A stretch of DNA of 64,000 nucleotides, from NCBI GenBank assembly GCA_020635795.1, contig JACJZD010000001.1:381001-445000 (forward strand), written 5' to 3'. Below are positions 54,211-63,820 of this stretch, piece after piece. The position numbers were made by a program, and so were the translations under genes. Position 1 is the stretch's first letter. Every line of letters begins with the position of its first letter. Source of the stretch: Flavobacteriales bacterium (GTDB lineage: Bacteria > Bacteroidota > Bacteroidia > Flavobacteriales_E > Vicingaceae). The notes beneath the pieces are model-generated. The model ran no database searches. It saw nothing but the letters and a program-made list of their open reading frames with translations, and was not told the origin of the DNA.

Positions 54211-55252
54211 ATTTTAATATTTTACTATCGAACTCCTCCTTACCATTACCATGAAATGCTATTTCTATAGGCTGATAAAATATAGGAAGGTCTTCTATTT
54301 GTTTTTTTATTTCCGGCAAAGATAAACGCATTATATCTTTTTCAGTAGTTATTATTAATTTATTATTGCCAAATAAATCATTAAAAGAATTTCGAATATT
54401 CTTTATATCGTTGGAATCGAAATTGTGATGATCTGGAAACTTTATATGTTCTACAGTATTATAATGATCTTTTATATGATAAAAAAGTGGGGAAGGTTTG
54501 GCTATTCCAGTAATTAAAAGTACAGAACAAGTTTTTTGATTATCAAATTGAAAAGTTTCGGCATGAGTTGTAAATGGTATTAGTGTTCCATATTGTGTGT
54601 AGGAGAAAAAAATCTCTTGATGTGATTTTGGATGTAGTTCATCTTTTATTCGTCTAATATCAATTGGAGATAAAATTGTAGGTGTTTTAGAAACAATAAT
54701 AATGTCAGCTCTTGAACTTCCTGTTGCCCATTCCCTTAAACGACCCGAAGGTAGAACTAAATCATTAATATATAGTTTTGAATAATCAGTTACTAATATG
54801 TTTAATCCAGGGGATACTGCACGATGCTGGTAAGCGTCGTCTAAAATTACAACATTAATATCTGGTGAGGTTTCTCTTATTTTTTTTATTCCCCTAACTC
54901 TATTTTCATCAACAGCAACAACTATATTATCAAATTTGGTTTTATATTGTAGGGGTTCATCCCCAATTTCATTAACAGTTGAAGTAATATCTGCTTTATA
55001 ATAACCTTTGGTACTTCTTTTGTATCCTCTACTTAGTGATGCTATCCTATATTGGTTGAGTATTCGAATTAAATACTCAACATGAGGTGTTTTACCTACA
55101 CCACCTACATTTAAATTGCCAACAGATATTATTGGTATTTTAAATTTGCGAGATTTTAAAATACCTACATCATACAATTTATTCCTTAAAAATGTAGTTA
55201 TACCATATATTAATGATAATGGATAAAGTATTATGGATAAAATCTTGCTCAA
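54185..55252 (-). CDS. lpxK: Tetraacyldisaccharide 4'-kinase
   Basis: A 355-residue kinase that phosphorylates the lipid A disaccharide at the inner membrane. The N-terminal membrane-contact helix reads LSIILYPLSLIYG, and the P-loop is NLNVGGVGKTPHVEY at ~46-60. ILDDAYQHRAVSPGLNILV and LPSGRLREW follow the family. The start is a TTG (55252), since no in-frame ATG exists at the correct N-terminus. It lies at the head of the lpxK-PNP-udk-M1-lpxH run. Confidence 0.94.
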   Translation of the reverse strand: MSKILSIILYPLSLIYGITTFLRNKLYDVGILKSRKFKIPIISVGNLNVGGVGKTPHVEYLIRILNQYRIASLSRGYKRSTKGYYKADITSTVNEIGDEPLQYKTKFDNIVVAVDENRVRGIKKIRETSPDINVVILDDAYQHRAVSPGLNILVTDYSKLYINDLVLPSGRLREWATGSSRADIIIVSKTPTILSPIDIRRIKDELHPKSHQEIFFSYTQYGTLIPFTTHAETFQFDNQKTCSVLLITGIAKPSPLFYHIKDHYNTVEHIKFPDHHNFDSNDIKNIRNSFNDLFGNNKLIITTEKDIMRLSLPEIKKQIEDLPIFYQPIEIAFHGNGKEEFDSKILKYVRANTAS

Positions 55253-55338
55253 TAAGTTTATGTTAACATGATTACCGCTCGTAAATATTGTAAAAAATAA
55301 AGTTTAATCCAATTATTAGATTAAAAATAATTAAAAAC

Positions 55339-55370
55339 TTGCATTTTAAATAAAAATTGCTTTAACTTTG
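55339..55370 (+). promoter_or_regulatory. Promoter of the small lipoprotein gene
   Basis: TTG (55339-55341), a 21-nt spacer, then TAACTTTG (55363-55370). The ATG at 55377 is 6 nt downstream, so transcription is expected to begin at or within a few nt of the start codon. Confidence 0.65.
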
Positions 55371-55376
55371 TATGTG

Positions 55377-55607
55377 ATGAATACAATTGTGAACATATCG
55401 AATATAATTAAGGGGTTATTTTTAGTAATGATTCTATTTAGTGTGTTTGCTTGTTCTAAAGGTGGAGAGCCCTCTCCAATGGCTTCTTCTAGTTCATCTT
55501 CAATTTCAGTAAATAATCATGATGACGCTGTAATGAGAGTTGTTGGTGGTGATGATAAAGAAGATGATGATGATAACAGAGGTCCGAAGTTTCCAAAAAG
55601 AAGATAG
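55377..55607 (+). CDS. Small acidic lipoprotein of unknown function
   Basis: A 76-residue protein with a hydrophobic signal (KGLFLVMILFSVFAC) ending at a lipobox-like VFAC, so Cys at about residue 26 would be lipidated. The mature part is Ser-rich (MASSSSSSISVNN), then has a run of acidic residues (GGDDKEDDDDN) and a basic end (GPKFPKRR). The ATG at 55377 was chosen because a promoter -7 box lies 6 nt before it. No family is recognised. It stands alone between divergent lpxK and the TonB receptor. Confidence 0.7.
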   Translation: MNTIVNISNIIKGLFLVMILFSVFACSKGGEPSPMASSSSSSISVNNHDDAVMRVVGGDDKEDDDDNRGPKFPKRR

Positions 55608-55741
55608 TCTTATTTTTTTCGATTCTTAATTACTTTTTCCTTTCCTTGATTTTATTTTAACCAGAAAACCTCTTTTTTCAACCGTTAGTTAAATGTTGTG
55701 AATAAGTTTCCAATATTCTTTTTAAATTTACTCTATAATTA

Positions 55742-55774
55742 TTTGGTTTAAAAAATTTATATTCTATATCTTTA
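55742..55774 (+). promoter_or_regulatory. Candidate promoter of the TonB receptor locus
   Basis: TTTG (55742-55745), a 21-nt spacer, TATCTTTA (55767-55774), one base off the TAnnTTTG box. Another near-match, TTAATTTG, ends at 55788. The start codon is at 55824. Confidence 0.35.
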
Positions 55775-55823
55775 CGCCTCTTAATTTGCACGAATAAAAT
55801 TTTTATAGATTAAATTACTGAAT

Positions 55824-58800
55824 ATGTTGAAAAGACTAGCTGTTTTTACGTTATCTATGTTTCTTGGCTTTATTGCCTTTGCTCAATCGGGTGGAACAAT
55901 TAAAGGTAAAATGATTGACAAATCAAATAATGAACCTTTGCCTTTTGCTAATATCGTAGTTTTTAAGGGTGGTTCTCAGGTTGCAGGAACTATGACTGAT
56001 ATGGATGGTAAGTATACCATTTCTGCATTAACTCCAGGAACTTATGAAATTCAAGCTTCATATGTTGGTTATCAACCAGTAAAAATGTCAGGTATTATTG
56101 TTAATGATGGGAAAATTACTTTCTCAGATATTAAAGCAGGACAAGGTATTGATATAGGTGAATTCGAGTTGATTGATTATGAGGTTCCATTAATTTCTAA
56201 GGATCAAACATCTTCTGGAGGTACAGTAACAAGAGAAGATATAGCAAAAATGCCAGGTCGTTCAGCTTCTTCTATTGCACAAACAGTAGGAGGTGTTAAT
56301 GTAAACGAAGATGGATCTTATAATATTAGAGGATCTAGAACATCTGGTACTGATACATATATTGATGGTATTAGAGTAAGAGGTTCTGCTAATTTACCAA
56401 ATGCTGCAATTGAGCAGGTTTCTGTAATTACGGGTGGTATGCCAGCTGAGTATGGTGATGCTACTGGTGGTATTGTTAGTATTACCACAAGGGGAGCTTC
56501 AAAAGATTGGTTTGGAGGTTTAGAGTACTTAACTTCTGGATTTAAAAGTGGCGAGAAGGTTGTTGGATTGGATTCTTACGGATATAATTTATTAGGTTTC
56601 AACTTGGCTGGACCAATTTTTACTAGAAAAGATACTGCGGGTAATAAAACGGATGCTATTGCTGGTTTCTTTATTTCAGGTGAGTTAAAGAGCGAAGTAG
56701 ACCCAAGACCATCTGCAATAGATAACTATAAAGTTAAAAATGAGGTTATGGATGAGTTGAATGCTAATCCTTATATTGCAAGAACTGATGACCCTTCTAG
56801 TTTAATCAATCAAGCATCATATTTAAAGATGGATGATATTGAGAAAATTAAATTTAGACAAAATGTTGGTTATAAGGGAATGAATTTGGCTGGTAAAATT
56901 GATATTGCTCCAACAAAAAATACAACAATTACCTTTGGAGGTACTTTTGATTATGAAGATAGAAAAAACAATGTTAATAGCACAGGTGGAGCTTATTCAC
57001 TACTTAATTCTCAAAATAATCCACAAGTAATAGATAGATCTTGGAGAACTTATGCAAGATTTACTCAGCGTTTTGATAATAATGAAGATAAAGATAATCC
57101 ATCTTTAATTAAGAATGCTTTTATTTCTTTGCAGGCTGATTATTCTAATGTTTATAGAAAAATTCAAGATGAAGATCACCAAGATAATTTTGCTTCATAT
57201 GGGTATGTTGGTCGATTTAAATCTACAAGAATAGACTCTATCGATTTGTCTAACCCATTTGCCTATGAAGATTTTGTTATTGTAGATGCTAATGGAAACC
57301 CAATAGATACCACTTATGGTTATTTATCTACACCTACAACGGTTTTGTATGAGTTTACAAGAGATGAAACAAATCCGATTTTAGCAAATTATACCGATAA
57401 TTATTATAATTTTTATGCTGGAGACCCTGTTGGTAACTGGCAAAGACCTTCTCAGGTTCAAGGTCAAGGAGGTCTGTTAAATGGTGATGCACCAGGCTCA
57501 GTTTATAATTTATGGTCAGCAATGGGAACTCAATATAATCAGTTTCAGGTTACAAATCAAGATCAGTTAAGGATTACTACATCGGGAAGTGCCGAAATAA
57601 AAGGACATTCTATTAAAATCGGATTTCAGTACGAACAAAGAACAATTAGTCAATACAACATCTCGCCTGTTGCACTTTGGTCTATTGGTAGAGGATTAGT
57701 TAATACTCATTTAAATAATAGAGATTTAACCGAAGGAACTTTTTATACTGATTCATTGAATCCTCCTTTTGGTGGTATAACAGCTCCAAATGGTGATATT
57801 GCTTATGCTTACTATTTCCAACCTAAGTATGACGGGGAGAATCAAACACAGTTTGATAAAAACATAAGAGCAAAATTAGGTATGGCCGAAAAAGGTTTGG
57901 ATTGGATTGATTTTGATTCTTATGGTAAAGGATTGTGGACGGTTTCTGATTTTTCTGCTGAGGATTTATTAAATAACTACTCTCAAAATAACTTAAATTA
58001 TTATGGATATGATTATGCTGGTAAAAAATTATCAGGAAATCCTTCTTTGGATGATTTTTTCTATGCAAAAGACGATAATGGAAATTTAAAAAGAGAAGTA
58101 GGTGCTTTTAAGCCTATTTATATGGCAGGTTATATCCAAGATAAATTTGCTTTTGAGGATTTGATTTTCAATATTGGTGTTCGTGTTGATAGATATGATG
58201 CAAATCAACCAGTACTAAAAGACAAATACTCGTTATTCCCTGTTAAAACGGTTGGTGAAGTTGGGAATATTCCTGATAAGCCATCTAATATTGGAAATGA
58301 TTTTGTGGTTTATGTTGCTGATGCAACCGACCCTAAGGTTTCTAGTATTGTAGGATATCGTGATGGAGATACTTGGTACGATGCAGATGGTAAAGAATTG
58401 ACAGATCCTTCAGTTTTACATGCCTCAAATACACCTCAACCTTGGTTAGTTGATGCGAATGATAATTCTGCAATTACGGATTTAAGCCCTGCAGGGTTTA
58501 AAGACTATGAGCCTCAAATTAATGTATCTCCTCGTATTGCATTTTCATTCCCAATTTCTGATGAGGCCTTGTTTTTTGCTCACTATGATGTTTTAACACA
58601 ACGACCTTCATCAAACAGTAGTTTACAATTACTTGACTATTTATTAATTCAAAACACTAATAATGTAATTAATAATCCTGATTTAAAAGCTGAAAAAACG
58701 ATTGATTATGAGTTAGGTTTTCAACAAAAATTGAATAATTATTCATCGTTAAAAATTGCTGCTTTTTATCGTGAGCAAAGAGACATGGTTCAAACAGTTA

Positions 58801-59585
58801 GAGTTGTTGGAGCTTATCCTGAAAATTACTTATCTTATGGAAACAAAGATTTTGGTACAGTAAAAGGGATGACTTTCTCTTATGATTTAAGAAGAAAAGG
58901 AAATTTCTCTATGCGTGCTGCATATACTTTACAGTTTGCTGATGGTACTGGTTCTAGTTCTACAACGTCTTTAAACTTAGTGTCTAGTGGTAATAGTAAT
59001 TTAAGAACGTTAATGCCACTTTCTTTTGATCAAAGACACGCTATTGTTTTATCTGCTGATTATAGATATGGTGCTGGTAAAAGTTATAATGGACCAATTT
59101 TATTTGGTAAAGAAATTTTATCTAATACTGGAGCAAACATTATTTTTAGAACTGCTTCGGGTACACCTTACACCAAAACCTCAAGAGTTGTTAACAGTGC
59201 TGTTATTTCAGGTGCTTATAATAGCCCAATGGAAGCTTCTTTTAATACATCAAGATTACCTTGGACTACAACTGTAGATTTAAAAGTAGATAAAAACATA
59301 GATTTAAAGTGGGGTAAAGGAGAAGGAGAAGAAAGAACGAAAGCTTATTTAAATGTTTATATGCAAGTATTGAACTTGTTGGATGCTCAAAATATCATTG
59401 ATGTATATTCAGCTACAGGTACTGCTAATGATGATGGATTCTTAGCTGCTGCTGAATGGCAAACATTAATAGCACTTAATCCAGATGAGCAGGCTTTTAG
59501 AGATATGTATCAAGTAAAAATGTTAGACCCATTAAATTATTCATTACCTAGAAGAATTAGATTGGGATTACAATTAAACTTTTAA
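55824..59585 (+). CDS. TonB-dependent receptor with carboxypeptidase-regulatory-like N-terminus
   Basis: A 1253-residue outer-membrane receptor. The signal peptide is MLKRLAVFTLSMFLGFIAFA. Residues ~22-105 are a carboxypeptidase-regulatory-like domain (GGTIKGKMIDKSNNEPLPFA). The plug domain (~125-235) has VTREDIAKMPGRSASSIAQT and MPAEYGDATGGIVSITTRGA. A large beta-barrel ends RIRLGLQLNF with a terminal Phe. It is not a SusC-type receptor with a SusD neighbour. The next genes are a 1388-residue secreted protein (26-bp gap) and a PorV-like barrel, so a three-part surface complex is plausible. The ligand is unknown. Confidence 0.92.
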   Translation: MLKRLAVFTLSMFLGFIAFAQSGGTIKGKMIDKSNNEPLPFANIVVFKGGSQVAGTMTDMDGKYTISALTPGTYEIQASYVGYQPVKMSGIIVNDGKITFSDIKAGQGIDIGEFELIDYEVPLISKDQTSSGGTVTREDIAKMPGRSASSIAQTVGGVNVNEDGSYNIRGSRTSGTDTYIDGIRVRGSANLPNAAIEQVSVITGGMPAEYGDATGGIVSITTRGASKDWFGGLEYLTSGFKSGEKVVGLDSYGYNLLGFNLAGPIFTRKDTAGNKTDAIAGFFISGELKSEVDPRPSAIDNYKVKNEVMDELNANPYIARTDDPSSLINQASYLKMDDIEKIKFRQNVGYKGMNLAGKIDIAPTKNTTITFGGTFDYEDRKNNVNSTGGAYSLLNSQNNPQVIDRSWRTYARFTQRFDNNEDKDNPSLIKNAFISLQADYSNVYRKIQDEDHQDNFASYGYVGRFKSTRIDSIDLSNPFAYEDFVIVDANGNPIDTTYGYLSTPTTVLYEFTRDETNPILANYTDNYYNFYAGDPVGNWQRPSQVQGQGGLLNGDAPGSVYNLWSAMGTQYNQFQVTNQDQLRITTSGSAEIKGHSIKIGFQYEQRTISQYNISPVALWSIGRGLVNTHLNNRDLTEGTFYTDSLNPPFGGITAPNGDIAYAYYFQPKYDGENQTQFDKNIRAKLGMAEKGLDWIDFDSYGKGLWTVSDFSAEDLLNNYSQNNLNYYGYDYAGKKLSGNPSLDDFFYAKDDNGNLKREVGAFKPIYMAGYIQDKFAFEDLIFNIGVRVDRYDANQPVLKDKYSLFPVKTVGEVGNIPDKPSNIGNDFVVYVADATDPKVSSIVGYRDGDTWYDADGKELTDPSVLHASNTPQPWLVDANDNSAITDLSPAGFKDYEPQINVSPRIAFSFPISDEALFFAHYDVLTQRPSSNSSLQLLDYLLIQNTNNVINNPDLKAEKTIDYELGFQQKLNNYSSLKIAAFYREQRDMVQTVRVVGAYPENYLSYGNKDFGTVKGMTFSYDLRRKGNFSMRAAYTLQFADGTGSSSTTSLNLVSSGNSNLRTLMPLSFDQRHAIVLSADYRYGAGKSYNGPILFGKEILSNTGANIIFRTASGTPYTKTSRVVNSAVISGAYNSPMEASFNTSRLPWTTTVDLKVDKNIDLKWGKGEGEERTKAYLNVYMQVLNLLDAQNIIDVYSATGTANDDGFLAAAEWQTLIALNPDEQAFRDMYQVKMLDPLNYSLPRRIRLGLQLNF

Positions 59586-59611
59586 TTAGAAACTTACAAA
59601 GTTAGAAAGAT

Positions 59612-62600
59612 ATGGAAAACGGACGTAATATAAAGACCAACATAGCATTAGCATTAATTGCATTGTTATCTTTTGGCACCATGAATGCTCGTAATGCAAA
59701 TCATGTTAATGGAAATAAGCTAGGAGGTAATACCCCGACTCCCACAGCAGGATGTGCTCCAGCTGTTGCTTTAGCATCGCTAGAGTTTAACAATGTAAGG
59801 GCTCGTATCGATGCTACTGGAGGTAGTATGTTCCAAGATAGAGCAAATGGTATTGCTGCTTATAATGTTCCTAAACAAAATTCACAAACCGATCCTTTGT
59901 ATACTGCAATATATGCAGGAGCTTTGTGGATTGGTGGTGTTGATGCTAGTAACCAATTAAAAGTTGCTGCGGTAACATTTAGATCGGGTGGAGCAAATGA
60001 TTTTTGGCCTGGTCCATTAACAGATGGTACAGCAGAGGTTACTGCTGGAACTTGTGAAGTTTTTGACCAATTTTTTGGTATTTCAAGACCTATGGTTAAT
60101 GAATTTGTGGCTTGGCATGCTGATCCTGCAGCTTATCCAAATTATCAAATTCCATCACAAATTTTAAATTATCCAGCAAGAGGAAATACAGTTAAAAAGA
60201 AACAACAATCTTATTATGTTGCCGAAGATTTAGCTCCTTTTTATGATCAAAATGGTAATGGGTTTTATGAGCCAACTGATGGAGATTATCCTAAATATGA
60301 TTTAATTGGTGCAAATGATTGTAGAACAAATCGTGAGGTTCCACTTTTTGGTGATACTACAATTTGGTTTGTGTTTAACGATAAAGGTAATGCACATACT
60401 GAGTTTAACGGTGCTCCAATTGGTATGGAAATAAGAGGTCAAGCTTTTGCTTTCGCTACTAATGATGAAATCAATGACATGACGTTTTACAATTATGTTT
60501 TAATTAACCGTTCTAGTTTTACCTTTACTCAAACTTATTTTGGGCAGTGGATTGATGCAGATTTAGGTAATTCAAATGATGATTTTGTTGGTTGTGATGC
60601 CTCTAGAGGTTTAGGTTATGCTTATAATGGTGATAATAATGATGAGTCTGCTAATGGTGTTTCGGGATATGGTGCAACACCTCCATTTATTGGTGTTGAC
60701 TTTTTTGAAGGACCTTATATGGATAATGATGGTATAGATAATCCTTTAACTACTGATGTTTCCGTTGCTATAGCTCAAAATGGTATACCTTATTCTGGGT
60801 TAGGTATTGGTTATGGTGATGGTATTATTGATAACGAAAGATATGGTATGCGTAAATTCGTTTATTATAATATTGGTTCTATAGTTAATGGTAATGGAGA
60901 TCCGAGTACTCAAGCTGATGTTTATAATTATTTACAAGGTAAATGGTTAGGTACTACTGGTAATGTAGTATGGGGTGGAGACGGTAATCCGTTGGGTTCT
61001 GGCACTCCAGGATTAAATGCAGATTTAATGTTCCCTGGAACATCTGATCCTTTACATTGGAGTACCAAAGGTGTAGTACCAGCTGTTACAGATTGGAGTG
61101 AGGCATCTGTTGGTAATAATCCTAACGATAGAAGATTTATTCAATCAGCAGGTCCTTTTACATTATATCCTGGAGCTGTAAATAATATTACTGTAGGTGT
61201 TGTTTATGCTAGAGCTTTGTCTGGTAATAATACTTCTTCTTTATCTTATTTACAAGTTGCTGATGATAAAGCTCAAGCATTATTTGATAACTGCTTTAAA
61301 ATATTAGAAGGACCAAATGCTCCAGATGTAGCTATTCAAGAATTAGAGAATGAATTGGTGTTGTTTTTATCAAATAACAATCCTATTTCTAACAACTATA
61401 ATGAACAAGCGAATTTAAAAGACCCTTTTATTTCTATTCCTGATACTATTAATGGCGTTTACCAAGGTTCTGCTGCAGATAGAGATACGTTAAAATATTA
61501 TAAATTCCAAGGGTATCAAATTTATCAGGTTAAAAATAGTAGTGTTTCAGTTTCTGCTTTAAACGATCCAAGTGTTTCTAGATTAATTGCTCAAGTGGAT
61601 ATTCAAGATAACGTTAGTCAAATTGTTAACTATGTTTTTGATGCTACAGTGGGTGCTAATGTTCCTGTGGAAATGGTTAATGGAAAAAATAATGGTATAA
61701 GTCATTCATTTAGAGTAACTGAAGACCAATTTTCAACAAGCACAAATAAAAGATTGGTTAATCATAAAACATACCATTTTGTTGCTATCGCTTATGCTTA
61801 TAACAATTGGTTAACAGTTAATCCACAAAACTTCTCACTTGGTGGTCAATTAAAACCATATTTAGCAAGTAGAACCAATTCTATTGGTAGTGCAATTCGA
61901 ATTTATTCTGGAATACCTCACAATCCTAAACCTGAAAATAACGGGACTGTTGTAAATTCAAGTTATGGAGATATGCCAGAGATTACTCGAATTGAAGGGG
62001 CTGGTAATGGTGGGTTCTATATGGAATTGACATCAAGTTCTGAAAGTCAAATTGTATCTTCAAATTTTGCCAATTATCCAGTATATCAAGCTGGTTATGG
62101 ACCGATTGATGTTAAAGTTGTAGATCCGTTGAATGTGAAAAAAGGAACATATTATATTCAATTATTGGATTCAACTGCTACTCCAACTTCAAATCCATTA
62201 AATGATGCTTATTGGAGATTAATCAATGGTTCTGATACAACTTATTCGGAAAGAAATATTGCTTTTAAAAACGAACAAGTATTTGCTAATTTAGGATTTT
62301 CAGTTTCAATCAATCAATCTGTGAGTCTAGGTAGTAGTACAAGAACTGATTTTGGTTTGATTTCAGCTACGGTTTCATACTCTAATCCAACAAAACCATG
62401 GTTATCTGGTGTGCCCGATTCTGATGCGGCTAATGATTTAAATTGGATACGCTCTGGTTCCCAATCTTATGATGTAGTTGGTCCTCCTGCAGTGGCTAGT
62501 TACTATAATGATTATGAAATAAATGGTGCTTTTATTGATGGTGATCAAAAATTAGAGAGTATTTTGAGAGGAACTTGGGCTCCATACAGATTGGTTTCTA

Positions 62601-63778
62601 CTGTTACACAAACAGATGCAAAACCATTAACTGATGTTAGAAACGCCCCTGGTATTGTTGATGGTTGGAATAATGCTACCACAGAACGATTCTATTCTAC
62701 GGTAATGTATCCAACAGCTAATACAAGTCTTTCTCAATTAGCTAGTTCGGAATCAGTAGATATTGTATTTACTAATGATAAGTCGAAATGGACGCGTTGT
62801 GTTGTGTTTGAAACAGGATGGGACAGAAGTAAAAATGAAGGGAATGCACGATTATTTAGTAAACGTGCAGCTGCGAATGTTGATAAAAATGGTACTCCAG
62901 ATGGAACTTTAAATCCTCTTGGGGCTGCAGGAACTGGTATGGGATGGTTCCCTGGTTATGCTATCAATATTACCACAGGTGAGCGATTAAATATGGCTTT
63001 TGGTGAGGATAGTAAATACATCAACCATAATGGTAGAGATATGAAATGGAATCCTAATTCGGATATCTATCGATTTGATACTTTAAATTTAGTATTAGAC
63101 ACGGTAATGGGTCAAAGACATTATACTTATGTGTTTAATACAAGGTATGATGAATGTAAAGTGTTGGATAGTTTATTATCTTTTGCAAGAACTAGTCCTG
63201 CGGCAGGTGCTATAATAAAGAAAACACAAGATTATATCGGTAAGTCTGCTATGTGGGTTGGTTTGCCAACTGTAGCTCCAGGTCAAAGTTTATTGTCTAA
63301 TGATGCTAGAATTAAATTAAGAGTAACTGCACCTTATAAAAAGTTCACTACAGCAAACTCTGCAAATCCTGCTCCATTTGGTAATAGTCAACGACCTATG
63401 TATATGTTTAACATGGATAATTTTGCATCTGAAACAGGTGTTGCTACAGCAGCAAAAGAAGTTTTAGATTTAATAAAAGCTGTTCCAAATCCTTATTATG
63501 CATATTCTGAATATGAAACGGATAAATTAGATAACAGAATTAAAATCACTAATCTTCCAGAAAAATGTACGATTTCCATTTATAATGTTGGGGGTACATT
63601 AATGAGAAGATACAATAAGGCTAGTTCATTAACTAGTTTGGATTGGGATTTAAAAAACCATGTTGGGATTCCAGTTGCTGGTGGAGTTTATTTAATTCAT
63701 GTTGAAATTCCAGATGTCGGTGAAACTGTAATTAAATGGTTTGGTGTAACTAGACCGACGGATTTAAACGGATTATAA
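59612..63778 (+). CDS. Large secreted protein linked to a TonB receptor, T9SS-type C-terminus
   Basis: A 1388-residue protein with a signal peptide (TNIALALIALLSFGTMNA). I do not recognise a named domain in most of it. It is rich in Gly/Asn/Asp loops, with TFTQTYFGQWIDADLGNSND around residue 300, and acidic DNDGID-type loops suggesting calcium sites. The C-terminal ~90 residues (VPNPYYAYSEYETDKLDN onward, with LMRRYNKASSLTSLDWDLKN) look like a T9SS/FlgD-like sorting domain but extend past the usual Lys end (VIKWFGVTRPTDLNGL). Tightly placed between the TonB receptor and a PorV-like gene. Confidence 0.75.
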   Translation: MENGRNIKTNIALALIALLSFGTMNARNANHVNGNKLGGNTPTPTAGCAPAVALASLEFNNVRARIDATGGSMFQDRANGIAAYNVPKQNSQTDPLYTAIYAGALWIGGVDASNQLKVAAVTFRSGGANDFWPGPLTDGTAEVTAGTCEVFDQFFGISRPMVNEFVAWHADPAAYPNYQIPSQILNYPARGNTVKKKQQSYYVAEDLAPFYDQNGNGFYEPTDGDYPKYDLIGANDCRTNREVPLFGDTTIWFVFNDKGNAHTEFNGAPIGMEIRGQAFAFATNDEINDMTFYNYVLINRSSFTFTQTYFGQWIDADLGNSNDDFVGCDASRGLGYAYNGDNNDESANGVSGYGATPPFIGVDFFEGPYMDNDGIDNPLTTDVSVAIAQNGIPYSGLGIGYGDGIIDNERYGMRKFVYYNIGSIVNGNGDPSTQADVYNYLQGKWLGTTGNVVWGGDGNPLGSGTPGLNADLMFPGTSDPLHWSTKGVVPAVTDWSEASVGNNPNDRRFIQSAGPFTLYPGAVNNITVGVVYARALSGNNTSSLSYLQVADDKAQALFDNCFKILEGPNAPDVAIQELENELVLFLSNNNPISNNYNEQANLKDPFISIPDTINGVYQGSAADRDTLKYYKFQGYQIYQVKNSSVSVSALNDPSVSRLIAQVDIQDNVSQIVNYVFDATVGANVPVEMVNGKNNGISHSFRVTEDQFSTSTNKRLVNHKTYHFVAIAYAYNNWLTVNPQNFSLGGQLKPYLASRTNSIGSAIRIYSGIPHNPKPENNGTVVNSSYGDMPEITRIEGAGNGGFYMELTSSSESQIVSSNFANYPVYQAGYGPIDVKVVDPLNVKKGTYYIQLLDSTATPTSNPLNDAYWRLINGSDTTYSERNIAFKNEQVFANLGFSVSINQSVSLGSSTRTDFGLISATVSYSNPTKPWLSGVPDSDAANDLNWIRSGSQSYDVVGPPAVASYYNDYEINGAFIDGDQKLESILRGTWAPYRLVSTVTQTDAKPLTDVRNAPGIVDGWNNATTERFYSTVMYPTANTSLSQLASSESVDIVFTNDKSKWTRCVVFETGWDRSKNEGNARLFSKRAAANVDKNGTPDGTLNPLGAAGTGMGWFPGYAINITTGERLNMAFGEDSKYINHNGRDMKWNPNSDIYRFDTLNLVLDTVMGQRHYTYVFNTRYDECKVLDSLLSFARTSPAAGAIIKKTQDYIGKSAMWVGLPTVAPGQSLLSNDARIKLRVTAPYKKFTTANSANPAPFGNSQRPMYMFNMDNFASETGVATAAKEVLDLIKAVPNPYYAYSEYETDKLDNRIKITNLPEKCTISIYNVGGTLMRRYNKASSLTSLDWDLKNHVGIPVAGGVYLIHVEIPDVGETVIKWFGVTRPTDLNGL

Positions 63779-63820
63779 TATTAAAAACGAGTTGCTTTAG
63801 CAAATTGATTATTAAAAAGA

